DNA of 64,000 nt, from positions 186,001 to 250,000 of the forward strand of contig NZ_CP036259.1 of NCBI RefSeq assembly GCF_007641255.1. Direction: 5' to 3'. The translations under genes were made by a program, and so were the position numbers. Below, one piece after another: positions 8,360-16,253 of the stretch. This DNA comes from Sporomusa termitida. GTDB taxonomy: Bacteria; Bacillota; Negativicutes; Sporomusales; Sporomusaceae. Under the pieces are notes generated by a model. It was given only the letters and a program-made list of their open reading frames with translations. It did no database searches and was not told where the DNA came from. Each line of letters opens with the position of its first letter. The stretch's first letter is position 1.

Positions 8360-9142
8360 ATGGTGGAATGTGGACACTGGAAGAAATCTTTTTTGTTTTC
8401 CTTAGGGCTGCATGGTGTGGTTATTTTCTTGCTCGCCGGGCTTGGTTTTCCATTTTCGCCGCCGAAAATCAACAATACCGGGGAAATTAATATACAGTTT
8501 ATCCATGTAGGCGAGGAAAGCATGGATGGCAATGGCGGCCTTGCGGAACAGGCACAACATGTTGCCGCTCCGGTCATAGGCAGGCGTGCTGCAGCACCAA
8601 CCACGGTTCCTGGGCATGAAACAGAAAGCAGGGAACGCTTCATACAGCCGGACAACGGAGCGGAACCGGTTCCGCCGGCAGAAAAAAATGCCGGCGCCGG
8701 TGAAATAACCGGCACTAACGCAAATTCAGCCGCGGCAGCAGGCCTATATACCGGTGGCGAAGCGGGAACCGCCACTCAAGCCGGGGGGCAGGGTGCGGGC
8801 AAGGGAATTTTTGGCAACGGCAATTTTTTGGCCAATGGCGATGGCAGTTATACGGCATTGCAGGCCGAAGGAATATCGTATACGATTATCCGCGATGCTG
8901 ATGCCAAGTATCCGGAAGAGGCCCGTTCTATTGGCTACAGCCGTGTTGTAAGTGTCCAGGCGAAAATTTTAGTGGGCTTGGACGGCTATGTGGAAAATGT
9001 AGAAATATTAAATTCCGTTCCCAACCTTGGCTTTAAGGAGTCCGCATTAAAGGCCCTGCGGAGCATGCAATTTGACCCGATTTATTACAAAAGTCATAAT
9101 GTGAAAATGTATTTTACTAAAAAGATATATTTTCAGCCTTAA
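8360..9142 (+). CDS. tonB: Energy transducer TonB
   Basis: 260 aa from ATG 8360 (AGGTGG 6 nt upstream); an in-frame start at 8330 is possible but has no ribosome site. One membrane anchor lies near residues 10-30, followed by a low-complexity Gly/Ala-rich periplasmic linker and a C-terminal TonB domain (~175-260, 'YPEEARSIGYSRVVSVQAKI' then 'ALKALRSMQFDP'). It couples the inner-membrane proton gradient to the receptor encoded 71 bp upstream, with which it is probably co-transcribed. No exbB or exbD is nearby, so those must be supplied elsewhere. Confidence 0.9.
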   Translation: MVECGHWKKSFLFSLGLHGVVIFLLAGLGFPFSPPKINNTGEINIQFIHVGEESMDGNGGLAEQAQHVAAPVIGRRAAAPTTVPGHETESRERFIQPDNGAEPVPPAEKNAGAGEITGTNANSAAAAGLYTGGEAGTATQAGGQGAGKGIFGNGNFLANGDGSYTALQAEGISYTIIRDADAKYPEEARSIGYSRVVSVQAKILVGLDGYVENVEILNSVPNLGFKESALKALRSMQFDPIYYKSHNVKMYFTKKIYFQP

Positions 9143-9184
9143 GATAAAAGCCGCCGTTTATTCTCTTGCAATAGGGCAAGACAA

Positions 9185-9736
9185 TTAGATCTCTGCTCCC
9201 AGCTTTTCCGCCTGCTTCAGGGCCTCGGTATGAACAATAGCACCTTTGGCGGACACGCTGGGGACAGCCAGTATGCCTTTATCCTGCCATTTCATATAAT
9301 CGACAATGCCCTTATAGGTTTCGATGGCACCGGTAAACACGCCAAGGCCTTCGTCGGCGCCGCAGATTAAAAGCAGGCTTTCTTTAATCTTCAGCGGCCG
9401 CTTACAGCCAGGCCTGGTATAGGCATAAAACTTATCAATCGCCGCTTTCAAATGTGACGATACCCCAAACCAGTACAAGGGGGAGGCCAGCACAAGGGTA
9501 GCGGCGCTTTCCAGCAACGGCTCCAGTTCGGCAAAATCGTCCTGGATCGAACAGGCGGTGTTTTTGCTCCAGCAGGCCTCACAGGCCCGGCAGCCGCCAA
9601 TCTTCTTTGCTGCTGTGGCGAATTTGGCTACCGTATGCCCGCCGGCCCGGGCGCCTTTAATAAAAGCATCGGCCAGCATGTCGCTGTTGCCGCCTTGTCT
9701 GGGGCTGCCGGTGAGAACAAGAATATTTTTGCCCAT
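9185..9736 (-). CDS. Iron-sulfur flavoprotein / NADPH-dependent FMN reductase family
   Basis: 183 aa, flavodoxin-like fold. The FMN phosphate-binding loop is GSPRQGGNS (residues 10-18). Cysteines C49, C52, C55 and C62 give CX2CX2CX6C, the compact [4Fe-4S] signature of Isf-type flavoproteins of anaerobes. 'LASPLYWFGVSSHLKAAIDKF' is the second flavin-contact segment. It is probably a cytoplasmic electron-transfer or redox-stress protein; partner unknown. Monocistronic, with AGGAGCG just upstream of the start. Confidence 0.88.
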   Translation of the reverse strand: MGKNILVLTGSPRQGGNSDMLADAFIKGARAGGHTVAKFATAAKKIGGCRACEACWSKNTACSIQDDFAELEPLLESAATLVLASPLYWFGVSSHLKAAIDKFYAYTRPGCKRPLKIKESLLLICGADEGLGVFTGAIETYKGIVDYMKWQDKGILAVPSVSAKGAIVHTEALKQAEKLGAEI

Positions 9737-9840
9737 AGTAATCGCTCCTTTAATAATGGAATTTGTTTCCTGCTGGCATTATTATAACCTTTTGTTGATG
9801 AATTTTAAAGTACGCACATTTACCTTCCGTACAGTAAAAA

Positions 9841-9872
9841 AATCCATACTATCGTTAATGATAGTATGGATT
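9841..9872 (-). terminator. Intrinsic terminator of the dcyD-like gene
   Basis: A perfect 13-bp stem (9841-9853 with 9860-9872) and 6-nt loop is followed on the minus strand by TTTTTT. It lies about 60 nt beyond the stop of the desulfhydrase gene. Confidence 0.85.
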
Positions 9873-9932
9873 AAAATGAAAAACAGCCCAGCCTGTTTTT
9901 CAGGGGCCGGTATTGGTTCGGACCGGCATAAG

Positions 9933-10925
9933 TCAGCCGAGCTCAAATTCGTGTCCCTGCGGGAACAGGCCAAATAAACCGCCGGTGTGGATAAACAGGA
10001 GGGTATTCAGCTCCCGGCAATGGCCTTTTTTTATTTCCTGCACCAGTCCGTAGAAGGCCTTGCCTGTATAGACCGGGTCCAGCAGGATTCCTTCCAGTTT
10101 TGCCAATTCATGAATAAACTGTCTTTCCTCCGGCCGTCCCAGTGCATAACCGCGGCCAACATAACCGTCGATAATATGCGTATTTCTGGCGGCGAAGGGG
10201 ACCGGCGCCGCCAGATAAGCACTGCTGGCCTGCAGTATTTGTTCTACTTCGTGCCGGAAATAGGCGGCATCATTGCAGACATTGAACCCGATGATCTTAT
10301 GCTCTGTTTGCAGCAGTTCCCTGGCCAGTAACAGGCCGGCATAGGTTCCGCCTGAGCCGACGGCTACTACTATGGCGTCAAACCTTACCTTTTGTTCCTG
10401 TTCCTGCCGAATGATTTCCGCCAGGGCGGAATAATAGCCGAAGGCCCCCAGACCGCTTGAGGCCCCTTCGGGGATGACATAGGCGTTATGTCCTTGCCGG
10501 CTTAGTTCAGCTTTGATATTGTCCATAATGTCATGCCGGTGGTCCCGGTACTCAGCCTCGGTTACCCACCGGATGTCAGCTCCCAGCAGCCGGTCCAGCA
10601 ACAGATTGCCGGCAACGGCGGCAGCGGGGCTGCCCCTTAATACCAGGGTGGCCTTTAGGCCGAGCCTGGCAGCGGCAGCGGCGGTGGCCCGGCAATGGTT
10701 GGACTGAACACCGCCGCAGGTAATCAGCGTATCTGCCCCCTGCTGCAGTGCTTCATGGATAACGTACTCCAGCTTTCTGACCTTATTGCCGGAAAGTTCG
10801 CTGCCGGTTTGGTCATCCCGTTTCACATAGATTGTGGGGCCGCCTAATTGGGCGGATAATCTCGCCAGCTTGTCAATGGGGGTAGGTAAATTCGCCAGGT
10901 TTATGCGTTCCGGAATTTTGGTCAT
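9933..10925 (-). CDS. dcyD: D-cysteine desulfhydrase / ACC deaminase family PLP enzyme
   Basis: 330 aa, fold-type II PLP enzyme. The Schiff-base lysine is K48 in SGNKVRKLEY and the substrate motif is GGVQSNHCRA (71-79); both are typical of DcyD. 'VAVGSGGTYAGLLLA' is the phosphate-binding loop. The likely reaction is D-cysteine to pyruvate, sulfide and ammonia; ACC deaminase is the main alternative, and DcyD is far more common in Firmicutes. Start at ATG 10925 with AAGGGGTG upstream. It stands alone between terminators. Confidence 0.85.
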   Translation of the reverse strand: MTKIPERINLANLPTPIDKLARLSAQLGGPTIYVKRDDQTGSELSGNKVRKLEYVIHEALQQGADTLITCGGVQSNHCRATAAAAARLGLKATLVLRGSPAAAVAGNLLLDRLLGADIRWVTEAEYRDHRHDIMDNIKAELSRQGHNAYVIPEGASSGLGAFGYYSALAEIIRQEQEQKVRFDAIVVAVGSGGTYAGLLLARELLQTEHKIIGFNVCNDAAYFRHEVEQILQASSAYLAAPVPFAARNTHIIDGYVGRGYALGRPEERQFIHELAKLEGILLDPVYTGKAFYGLVQEIKKGHCRELNTLLFIHTGGLFGLFPQGHEFELG

Positions 10926-11020
10926 GAGAGTTCACCCCTTATGCATTATAAATTAAGCAGATTATAGTTCATTCTCCCCTGACCGTCAATCAATAATTTC
11001 CAGCTCGCCCGAAAAAAGGG

Positions 11021-11056
11021 AAACCCCTGCTGCCGTGATAGGACAGAAGGGGTTTT
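11021..11056 (-). terminator. Intrinsic terminator after the UroD-family gene
   Basis: AAACCCC (11021-11027) pairs with GGGGTTTT (11049-11056). On the minus strand a C/T-rich run (CCCTTTTTT) follows. It lies 20 nt past the stop of the UroD-family gene and serves the MFS-UroD pair. Confidence 0.7.
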
Positions 11057-11075
11057 GTTTGTTGCGGGTATAGAC

Positions 11076-12440
11076 TTACATAGACCAGGACCATAACCAG
11101 TTAAAGGCCATGCCTTCAATAGTTTCCCAGGGTTTCCGGATAAGCTCCTCATCGCCAAGGACGCCGCCCATTTCAGCATTCTTAACCGCCCAGGGGGTAA
11201 GGACATGCTGCTCGCCCAAGCCGGGTATCTGACTGCTGACAGGCAGGGGCGGCAGCGGGCGGGCTTTAATGCTCTTATCATACCAGCCGTATTTCATTAC
11301 TGCGTCCACCATGGCCCGGACGTTTTCCGGTTTGGAGTTTCCTGGCAGATAGCAGCCGCCGCCCATGATGTAGCCGCCGCCTGGGCCCAGTTTTTCGCAG
11401 AGGAGTTTGACCCGGGCATCGATTTCTTCCGGTGTTCCCAGAATGAACATCCGGCTGAGAATGCCGCCGGCGATACACATATGATGGCCAATATCCTCTT
11501 TGGCTTTAAAAATATCTCCCTGGTCATCAATATCACAGAGGATCGTGCCTTTCGGCAGCTCTAACACATGATGCCAGTGTTTGCCCCAGTCGCCTTCCAT
11601 ATACATTCTGATTTTATAGCCGGCAGCGATAATCATCTCCATTGTTTTCTTAAACGATGGCCAGTAGAAGGTGTCAAATTGTTTAGGCGACATGAATGTG
11701 GGCTTATGGGTCGGCACAAATATCGGGTAGCGGCGCAGCGGATCTGCCGTCGACAGGGCGAACCGAGCCATAATGGGGGCCAGAACATCGCACGCCTCCA
11801 GTACTTTGTCAGGGCAGCGGCGGATATCACGCAGCACTCCGGTCAAACCGCGCAGCACATCGCCGATCGCGTCAAAGGGAGCGAGAAATGCCCCGGTGAC
11901 CGGTTGCGGCATGCCGCACTGATTTTGTAATTGAATGCTTCTGTTGCGCATGATCTCGGCATACATGCCCTGGGCTAAACCGGCTTTGAGGAAGGCGAAA
12001 TGAGAGCGGGCCGAGTCTTTGTCCATTTCACTAAATACCCGTGGTAAAAATTTTTCCAGCATAAACTGGCCCGGATTGGCAATTAAGGCATCATATTCGT
12101 CGGCAAGCATATATTCAGACTCTACAAACTGGGTAGCAACATGGGGAGCCAGGTCGCGGCCGGGGAACTTGTAGGTTCTGACCCCCAGCGCATCATACAT
12201 GGGGGCCCAGAAGCGATTATTCCGCAGGGCATCAAATTCGGGAAAATCCCGGACAAAGTCCAGCTCGCTCTGCAGCCATTTCTGTGGATTATAGATGACT
12301 TCCTGCAGGCTGGCCGTATAGGATTCGGCAAAATTATTACTGCCGATGGCAATGGGAATCCGGTCAACCGGTTGCAAGGCAATCGCATTTTGATATCTGC
12401 CAAGGCGTTCCTCATAAAGTTCTTTAACATCGTTGCTCAT
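11076..12440 (-). CDS. Uroporphyrinogen decarboxylase family protein
   Basis: 454 aa from ATG 12440, which has GAAAGAG 9 nt upstream; ATG 12446 and GTG 12449 are alternatives. The long UroD-like TIM barrel includes 'PVDRIPIAIG' near the N-terminus, 'MYMEGDWGKHWHHVLELPKG' and 'CIAGGILSRMFILGTPEEI'. True HemE is ~340-350 aa with no such extension, so this is more like the UroD-fold methyltransferases (MtaA/CmuA type) or related enzymes that expand in acetogens for O-demethylation. No corrinoid protein is adjacent, so the substrate is unknown. The MFS gene upstream, 41 bp away, suggests use of an imported compound. Confidence 0.8.
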   Translation of the reverse strand: MSNDVKELYEERLGRYQNAIALQPVDRIPIAIGSNNFAESYTASLQEVIYNPQKWLQSELDFVRDFPEFDALRNNRFWAPMYDALGVRTYKFPGRDLAPHVATQFVESEYMLADEYDALIANPGQFMLEKFLPRVFSEMDKDSARSHFAFLKAGLAQGMYAEIMRNRSIQLQNQCGMPQPVTGAFLAPFDAIGDVLRGLTGVLRDIRRCPDKVLEACDVLAPIMARFALSTADPLRRYPIFVPTHKPTFMSPKQFDTFYWPSFKKTMEMIIAAGYKIRMYMEGDWGKHWHHVLELPKGTILCDIDDQGDIFKAKEDIGHHMCIAGGILSRMFILGTPEEIDARVKLLCEKLGPGGGYIMGGGCYLPGNSKPENVRAMVDAVMKYGWYDKSIKARPLPPLPVSSQIPGLGEQHVLTPWAVKNAEMGGVLGDEELIRKPWETIEGMAFNWLWSWSM

Positions 12441-12490
12441 GTACATCACTCTTTCTTTATAAATTTTTAATCAGCACTGCTACCTGGTGG

Positions 12491-13675
12491 CTATACCTGG
12501 TTTGTCAGCGGACGTAATGGCAGGAGGGCCAGGATGCCGACTATCGGACCGGCCGCCATCATGTACCAGACAGTACTGAAGTTGCCGGTTAAGTCAATGA
12601 CGCCGCCAAGTACCAAGGGGCCAATCATGGAGGCCAGCTGGAAGATAAAGTTTGTTATGCCGTTAGCCGTGGCTGCCCACTCTTTGCCGGCAAACTCCGA
12701 AACCATAAGGCTTAAATGAGGATTGGCGAGGTAGGAGCAGAAGCCGTAAACGAAACCGGCCATATTCAGCATGGATAGGGTGGTTTGGGAGCCGAAATAG
12801 ACAGTTAAAGGGGCACTGATGAGATAGGCCGCAATTACCAGATGTTTGCGGTTGCCCAGCCGGTCTGATACCCAGCCTGATATGACCGGCGCAATTACAC
12901 CGCCGACACTGTACCAGATGAGAACAGTTCCGGCTTCTTTAACAGTAAAGCCAAGGTTTTTAATATACACATTCGCCCAGGTGGCCACCCCTAATTCCAT
13001 CCACATCAGACAGAAACCGGCAACAGCTACCAGGACGATATTCCTGTTGGCAAAGAAAACTTTAAAGCCGCCGAAAAATGACTTTTCCCCTTTGGGTTCA
13101 TCTGAAGTCTTGACCAGCAGGTAAATTAATACCCCCAGGATGGCGGTGGCAATACCAATACCCTGAAAAGCTCCCTGCCAGGAAAATAGGGCATTGAGTG
13201 TCGGCACGATATAGTTTGCCAGCAGTAACCCGCCGGATGGCGCTGCCAATAGCAAGCCAAAGGCCGTTCCTCTTTCGTGCGCCGGAAACCATTCCATTAG
13301 CGCCCGTGCGCAGCAGGCCATAATTGCGCCTGCCCCCAGGCCGGTCACAACCCTTAACACGAAGCCCATATCAAAAGAGGTGATTGAGCCCATGGCCCAG
13401 GTTGAAATTCCTTCAATCACTAAACTGACACCGAGAATCGTACGTACTCCAAACCGGTCGGCAAGCATACCTGCGGGTATTTGAGTAATTACATAACCGA
13501 TATAAAATGCCATCATGTAGGCCCCGGCCTGCGACATATTCATATTCAGCACCGGAACAACCACCGGAATGAGTGGCGGCCATGCAAAACGGGCCAGAAA
13601 AGTTAAGACAAAACTGGAAAACATTAACAACATAATTACCCAACGATATTGGCTGTACTCTTGTTGACGTTCCAT
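12491..13675 (-). CDS. MFS transporter
   Basis: 394 aa, about 12 membrane segments. The motif 'GMLADRFGVRTILG' after TM2 is the MFS signature; the rest resembles anion/organic-acid carriers of the OFA/ACS type. GGAGGGAATGT precedes ATG 13675. It is upstream of, and probably co-transcribed with, the UroD-family gene, so it likely brings in that enzyme's substrate. Substrate unknown. Confidence 0.87.
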   Translation of the reverse strand: MERQQEYSQYRWVIMLLMFSSFVLTFLARFAWPPLIPVVVPVLNMNMSQAGAYMMAFYIGYVITQIPAGMLADRFGVRTILGVSLVIEGISTWAMGSITSFDMGFVLRVVTGLGAGAIMACCARALMEWFPAHERGTAFGLLLAAPSGGLLLANYIVPTLNALFSWQGAFQGIGIATAILGVLIYLLVKTSDEPKGEKSFFGGFKVFFANRNIVLVAVAGFCLMWMELGVATWANVYIKNLGFTVKEAGTVLIWYSVGGVIAPVISGWVSDRLGNRKHLVIAAYLISAPLTVYFGSQTTLSMLNMAGFVYGFCSYLANPHLSLMVSEFAGKEWAATANGITNFIFQLASMIGPLVLGGVIDLTGNFSTVWYMMAAGPIVGILALLPLRPLTNQV

Positions 13676-14240
13676 ACATTCCCTCCTTTTTTATGCTCTC
13701 GTTGCAGCTCCTTGTGTATTCGCCTATACGTCTATACAAGTTGTATTCTTCATTATTACCCAAGTTCCTGCCTGTCATTGCACCAATTTTAAAATTATTT
13801 TAAACTTTCTCATATTAGGCAGCGAACATGTCAAGGGGACGGTTCTTTTGACATTGCTTTTCCCCGGGCCTTGACAATTCATTATTCGGGGGCAGTGCAA
13901 AGGCGATAGATTGATGAACATAGATAGACTTGCAGGAGCTGCCAGTGTTTACAATTGCGCCTTTTGTTATGGCGATGCCCGGACCAAACACGTTTATATG
14001 TCATTAGCCGCGGGGTAACTCAAGGCAAAGAGCTGCGCTGATCTCGGCGTTTTGTGCAAGTCTGAGCCAGCTCTTATATGTAGTATCTACAGCTTTAGGG
14101 TTGATTATAATTCTACAGCAGCCGGCAACTGCCTATAATGTGATCAAAATATTTGGGGCCTTATTTCTGATAATGTAAAACAAGGAACCTGTCGTGCGCC
14201 ACGAAGGCGATGGTTGAGAACAACAAGCATCGCTAAGCTT
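13676..14240. other. Non-coding stretch before the intron relic
   Basis: This holds the presumed promoter region of the MFS gene, then sequence with no credible ORF. A 25-bp repeat lies at 13829-13853. 'gtgcgccacgaaggcg' near 14193 resembles the GUGYG start of group II introns and could be the 5' end of the intron relic after an internal deletion, but this is only suggestive. Confidence 0.4.
13829..13853 (+). repeat. 25-bp repeat, left inverted copy
   Basis: This sequence starts TGTCAAGGGGACGG and ends TTTTGACA. An exact reverse-complement copy lies at 15015-15039, on the other side of the group II intron relic. The ends TGTCAA/TTGACA make each copy a partial palindrome. Related 'ggggacggt' palindromes occur at 43.1-43.2 kb, so this looks like a dispersed REP-type family. 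Confidence 0.75.
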
Positions 14241-14274
14241 AACTAGAGATGGAGGAAGGCCCTCCGAACCGCCA

Positions 14275-14798
14275 TTCGGCAAGATATGCAGATGATGGAA
14301 TAATCCACTGCAAAACCAAAGAAGAGGCAAAAAAAGCTACTCGGTAAACTAGACCAGCGATTCAGAGAATGCGGACTTGAACTTCATCCAGATAAGACGA
14401 AGATTATTTATTGCAAAGACAATAAACGTACAGGGAATAATCAGGAAATAACATTCGATTTTCTAGGATACACCTTTCGGCCAAGAAGCGCTCAAACAAG
14501 AGAGGGAGAGCGGTTTCTTAACTTTTTACCAGCAGTCAGCAGGAAAGCAAGCAAAGCCATGCATCAGACGATACGCGGGTGGAAACTTCACCGGAAAACC
14601 GATAAAGAACTTGCTGATATAGCCAAAGTAGTAAATCCAGTAATTAGAGGCTGGGTTAACTACTATGGCCGCTTCTACAGGTCTGCGATGTATCCAATCC
14701 TGCGAAAATTAAACCAGAGCTTAATTAGATGGGTAGCAAAGAAGTACAAGCGAGTCAATGGCCGCCAAAAGCAAGCGCAAAACTGGTGGCAAAAATAG
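14275..14798 (+). pseudogene. Group II intron reverse transcriptase/maturase, truncated and frameshifted
   Basis: One frame (about 14275-14348) encodes RYADDGIIHCK, the YADD catalytic motif of group II intron RTs, then stops. After a shift near the A-run at about 14325-14335 the next frame continues with 'LELHPDKTKII', 'FDFLGYTFRPR' and 'FLPAVSRKA'. It then gives the maturase/X domain 'NPVIRGWVNYYGRFYRSAM' and stops at 14798. The RT N-terminus (fingers and most of the palm) is missing. Not functional as it stands. Confidence 0.85.
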
Positions 14799-14940
14799 CG
14801 CAGTGTGAACCTAGTCTTTTTAGCCACTGGCAAATGGGAATTATTCCAATGATTAGATGATGGGAGCCGTATGAGTTGAGAGGCTCAAGTACGGTTCTGA
14901 GAGAGCCTGGGGGTGGAACTCCTCCGGGCTACTTACCCCC
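14799..14940 (+). other. Group II intron 3' end, domains V-VI
   Basis: Directly after the maturase relic, GAGCCGTATGA (14864) and ACGGTTCTGA (14891) form the arms of a domain V-like hairpin, the most conserved intron element. A GC-rich domain VI-like hairpin (~14901-14933) ends at 'ctacttacccc'. With the RT relic this marks an intron that has lost its 5' half. Confidence 0.75.
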
Positions 14941-15014
14941 TTGCTTTCCCATTGGTTTTCCGGGCAAAACAGTTTGGGCAGTACTATAAAAATAAACCTG
15001 TGAAAAGGTTTATG

Positions 15015-15039
15015 TGTCAAAAGAACCGTCCCCTTGACA
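15015..15039 (-). repeat. 25-bp repeat, right inverted copy
   Basis: Exact reverse complement of 13829-13853. The pair encloses about 1.16 kb holding the group II intron relic, so the two copies may mark insertion boundaries or simply be independent REP copies. Confidence 0.75.
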
Positions 15040-15254
15040 ATTATACGTTATCTTGCTTGCAGCTTTACTTGTTAGGAGAAATATCTTATAATGGATATAA
15101 TTGGATTATTCCCAGCTGTATATTACTTGAATGTCAGAAGCTATGCAGCATTGTTTGGATACGATGACGACTATCTTATTACAGGTAGTCGTTCTATCTT
15201 TGTTATATATGGACAGGCTGAGTGCGTAAAATAACAATGAAAGGGCTGATCCGG

Positions 15255-15668
15255 GTGTCAAAAACCATATTTATTACCAGTTCGGATAAAGAGAAACTAC
15301 TGAAAATGATTGGTTTGGAAAAAGAATTCCATGTCGGCGACAAAGATTATCTGCAAAACCTGGGGCGTGAGCTGGAGCAGGCTGTTGTCGTGCAGCCTGA
15401 AGAAATCCCCGGTGATGTGATTACCATGCGGTCCCAGGCGGTCCTGCAGGATCTGGATAATGATGAGCAGATGACCTGGACACTGGTCTACCCGGCAGAA
15501 GCCGATCTGGCGGAAAACAAAATTTCGGTATTAGCGCCGGTCGGAACGGCGATGTTAGGGTACCGGGTGGGGGATGTGGTTAACTGGGAGATTCCCAGCG
15601 GCCTGATTCGCCTGCAGGTGAAGGAAATATTATTCCAGCCCGAAGCCAGCGGCAATTTTGAACTATAA
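15255..15668 (+). CDS. rnk: Rnk/GreA-type nucleoside diphosphate kinase regulator
   Basis: 137 aa from GTG 15255, chosen because GAAAGGG lies 9 nt upstream and because 'MSKTIFITSSDKEKL' matches how Rnk-family proteins begin; ATG 15237 would add six residues. An N-terminal coiled region (to ~50) is followed by the GreA/GreB C-terminal FKBP-like domain ('VITMRSQAVLQDLD', 'ISVLAPVGTAMLGYRVGDVVNWEIPSG'). Rnk proteins bind RNA polymerase near the secondary channel but lack the acidic tip of GreA. Followed by its own terminator. Confidence 0.85.
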   Translation: MSKTIFITSSDKEKLLKMIGLEKEFHVGDKDYLQNLGRELEQAVVVQPEEIPGDVITMRSQAVLQDLDNDEQMTWTLVYPAEADLAENKISVLAPVGTAMLGYRVGDVVNWEIPSGLIRLQVKEILFQPEASGNFEL

Positions 15669-16253
15669 CGCAAGCTTAGCAGCTGGTGCCGGCGGTTAAG
15701 CAAAAGGCCTGATCATAAAATCGGGTCTTTTATTTGATTGGCTGGCTGCCCAGAGGTCATTAATCATGGCTGGACAAAGCAGAATAATTAAGGAAAGTAA
15801 AGCCGGGGTCATGGACCTGGTTCAGGTGGCCGCGTCCCAGCAGGCTCCGCCTCGCTATATTGCTCCGCCATTGGGTTTATCTCCGGTATTTTTAGGCTGG
15901 GGGACAAATGCCCGGCCCGGGGTTGCCGGCATCATTAATAAGCATTATTGCGGCTTTGCCGGCGCATATCTGTTTGGTGCCAGTTGTATGGTATCTGTCC
16001 GGCTTTGTGTTTTTTCCTTAAGTGAAGGCCTGAGGCCGTCTCTCCGTGGTAGCTGACCTGATTCCGGCGCTTAAGCGGGCGGAGAACCGGCAACCCAATT
16101 GCTGCATGGGCGGCTGGTTTTTTCTCGGCAATTTTATTTCCAGAACCGGGTATAATTTGTTATAATAAGCAATCATATATATATAATATATTTCTGTAAC
16201 CGCAGCTTTATAGGCGGATACAGAGTCAAAATTTCCGGGAGTGGAGTCGTGCA
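15669..16253. other. Intergenic region with terminator and structured segment
   Basis: After the rnk terminator no convincing gene is seen. A 96-codon frame at 15766-16056 has no family features and no ribosome site. Positions 16018-16110 are GC-rich with several possible stems and end in a T-run (GGCTGGTTTTTT). 'gggtataatttgttataataag' near 16147-16168 supplies plausible -10 elements for the diguanylate cyclase gene. Confidence 0.4.
15702..15731 (+). terminator. Intrinsic terminator of rnk
   Basis: AAAGGCCTGAT pairs with ATCGGGTCTTT across a 6-nt loop (11 bp, two G-T pairs), followed by TTATTTG, 35 nt after the stop. Confidence 0.75.

Noticed and set aside
15766-16056. 96-codon open frame after rnk
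   Set aside because: No ribosome site, no family features and odd composition; it overlaps a structured non-coding segment.
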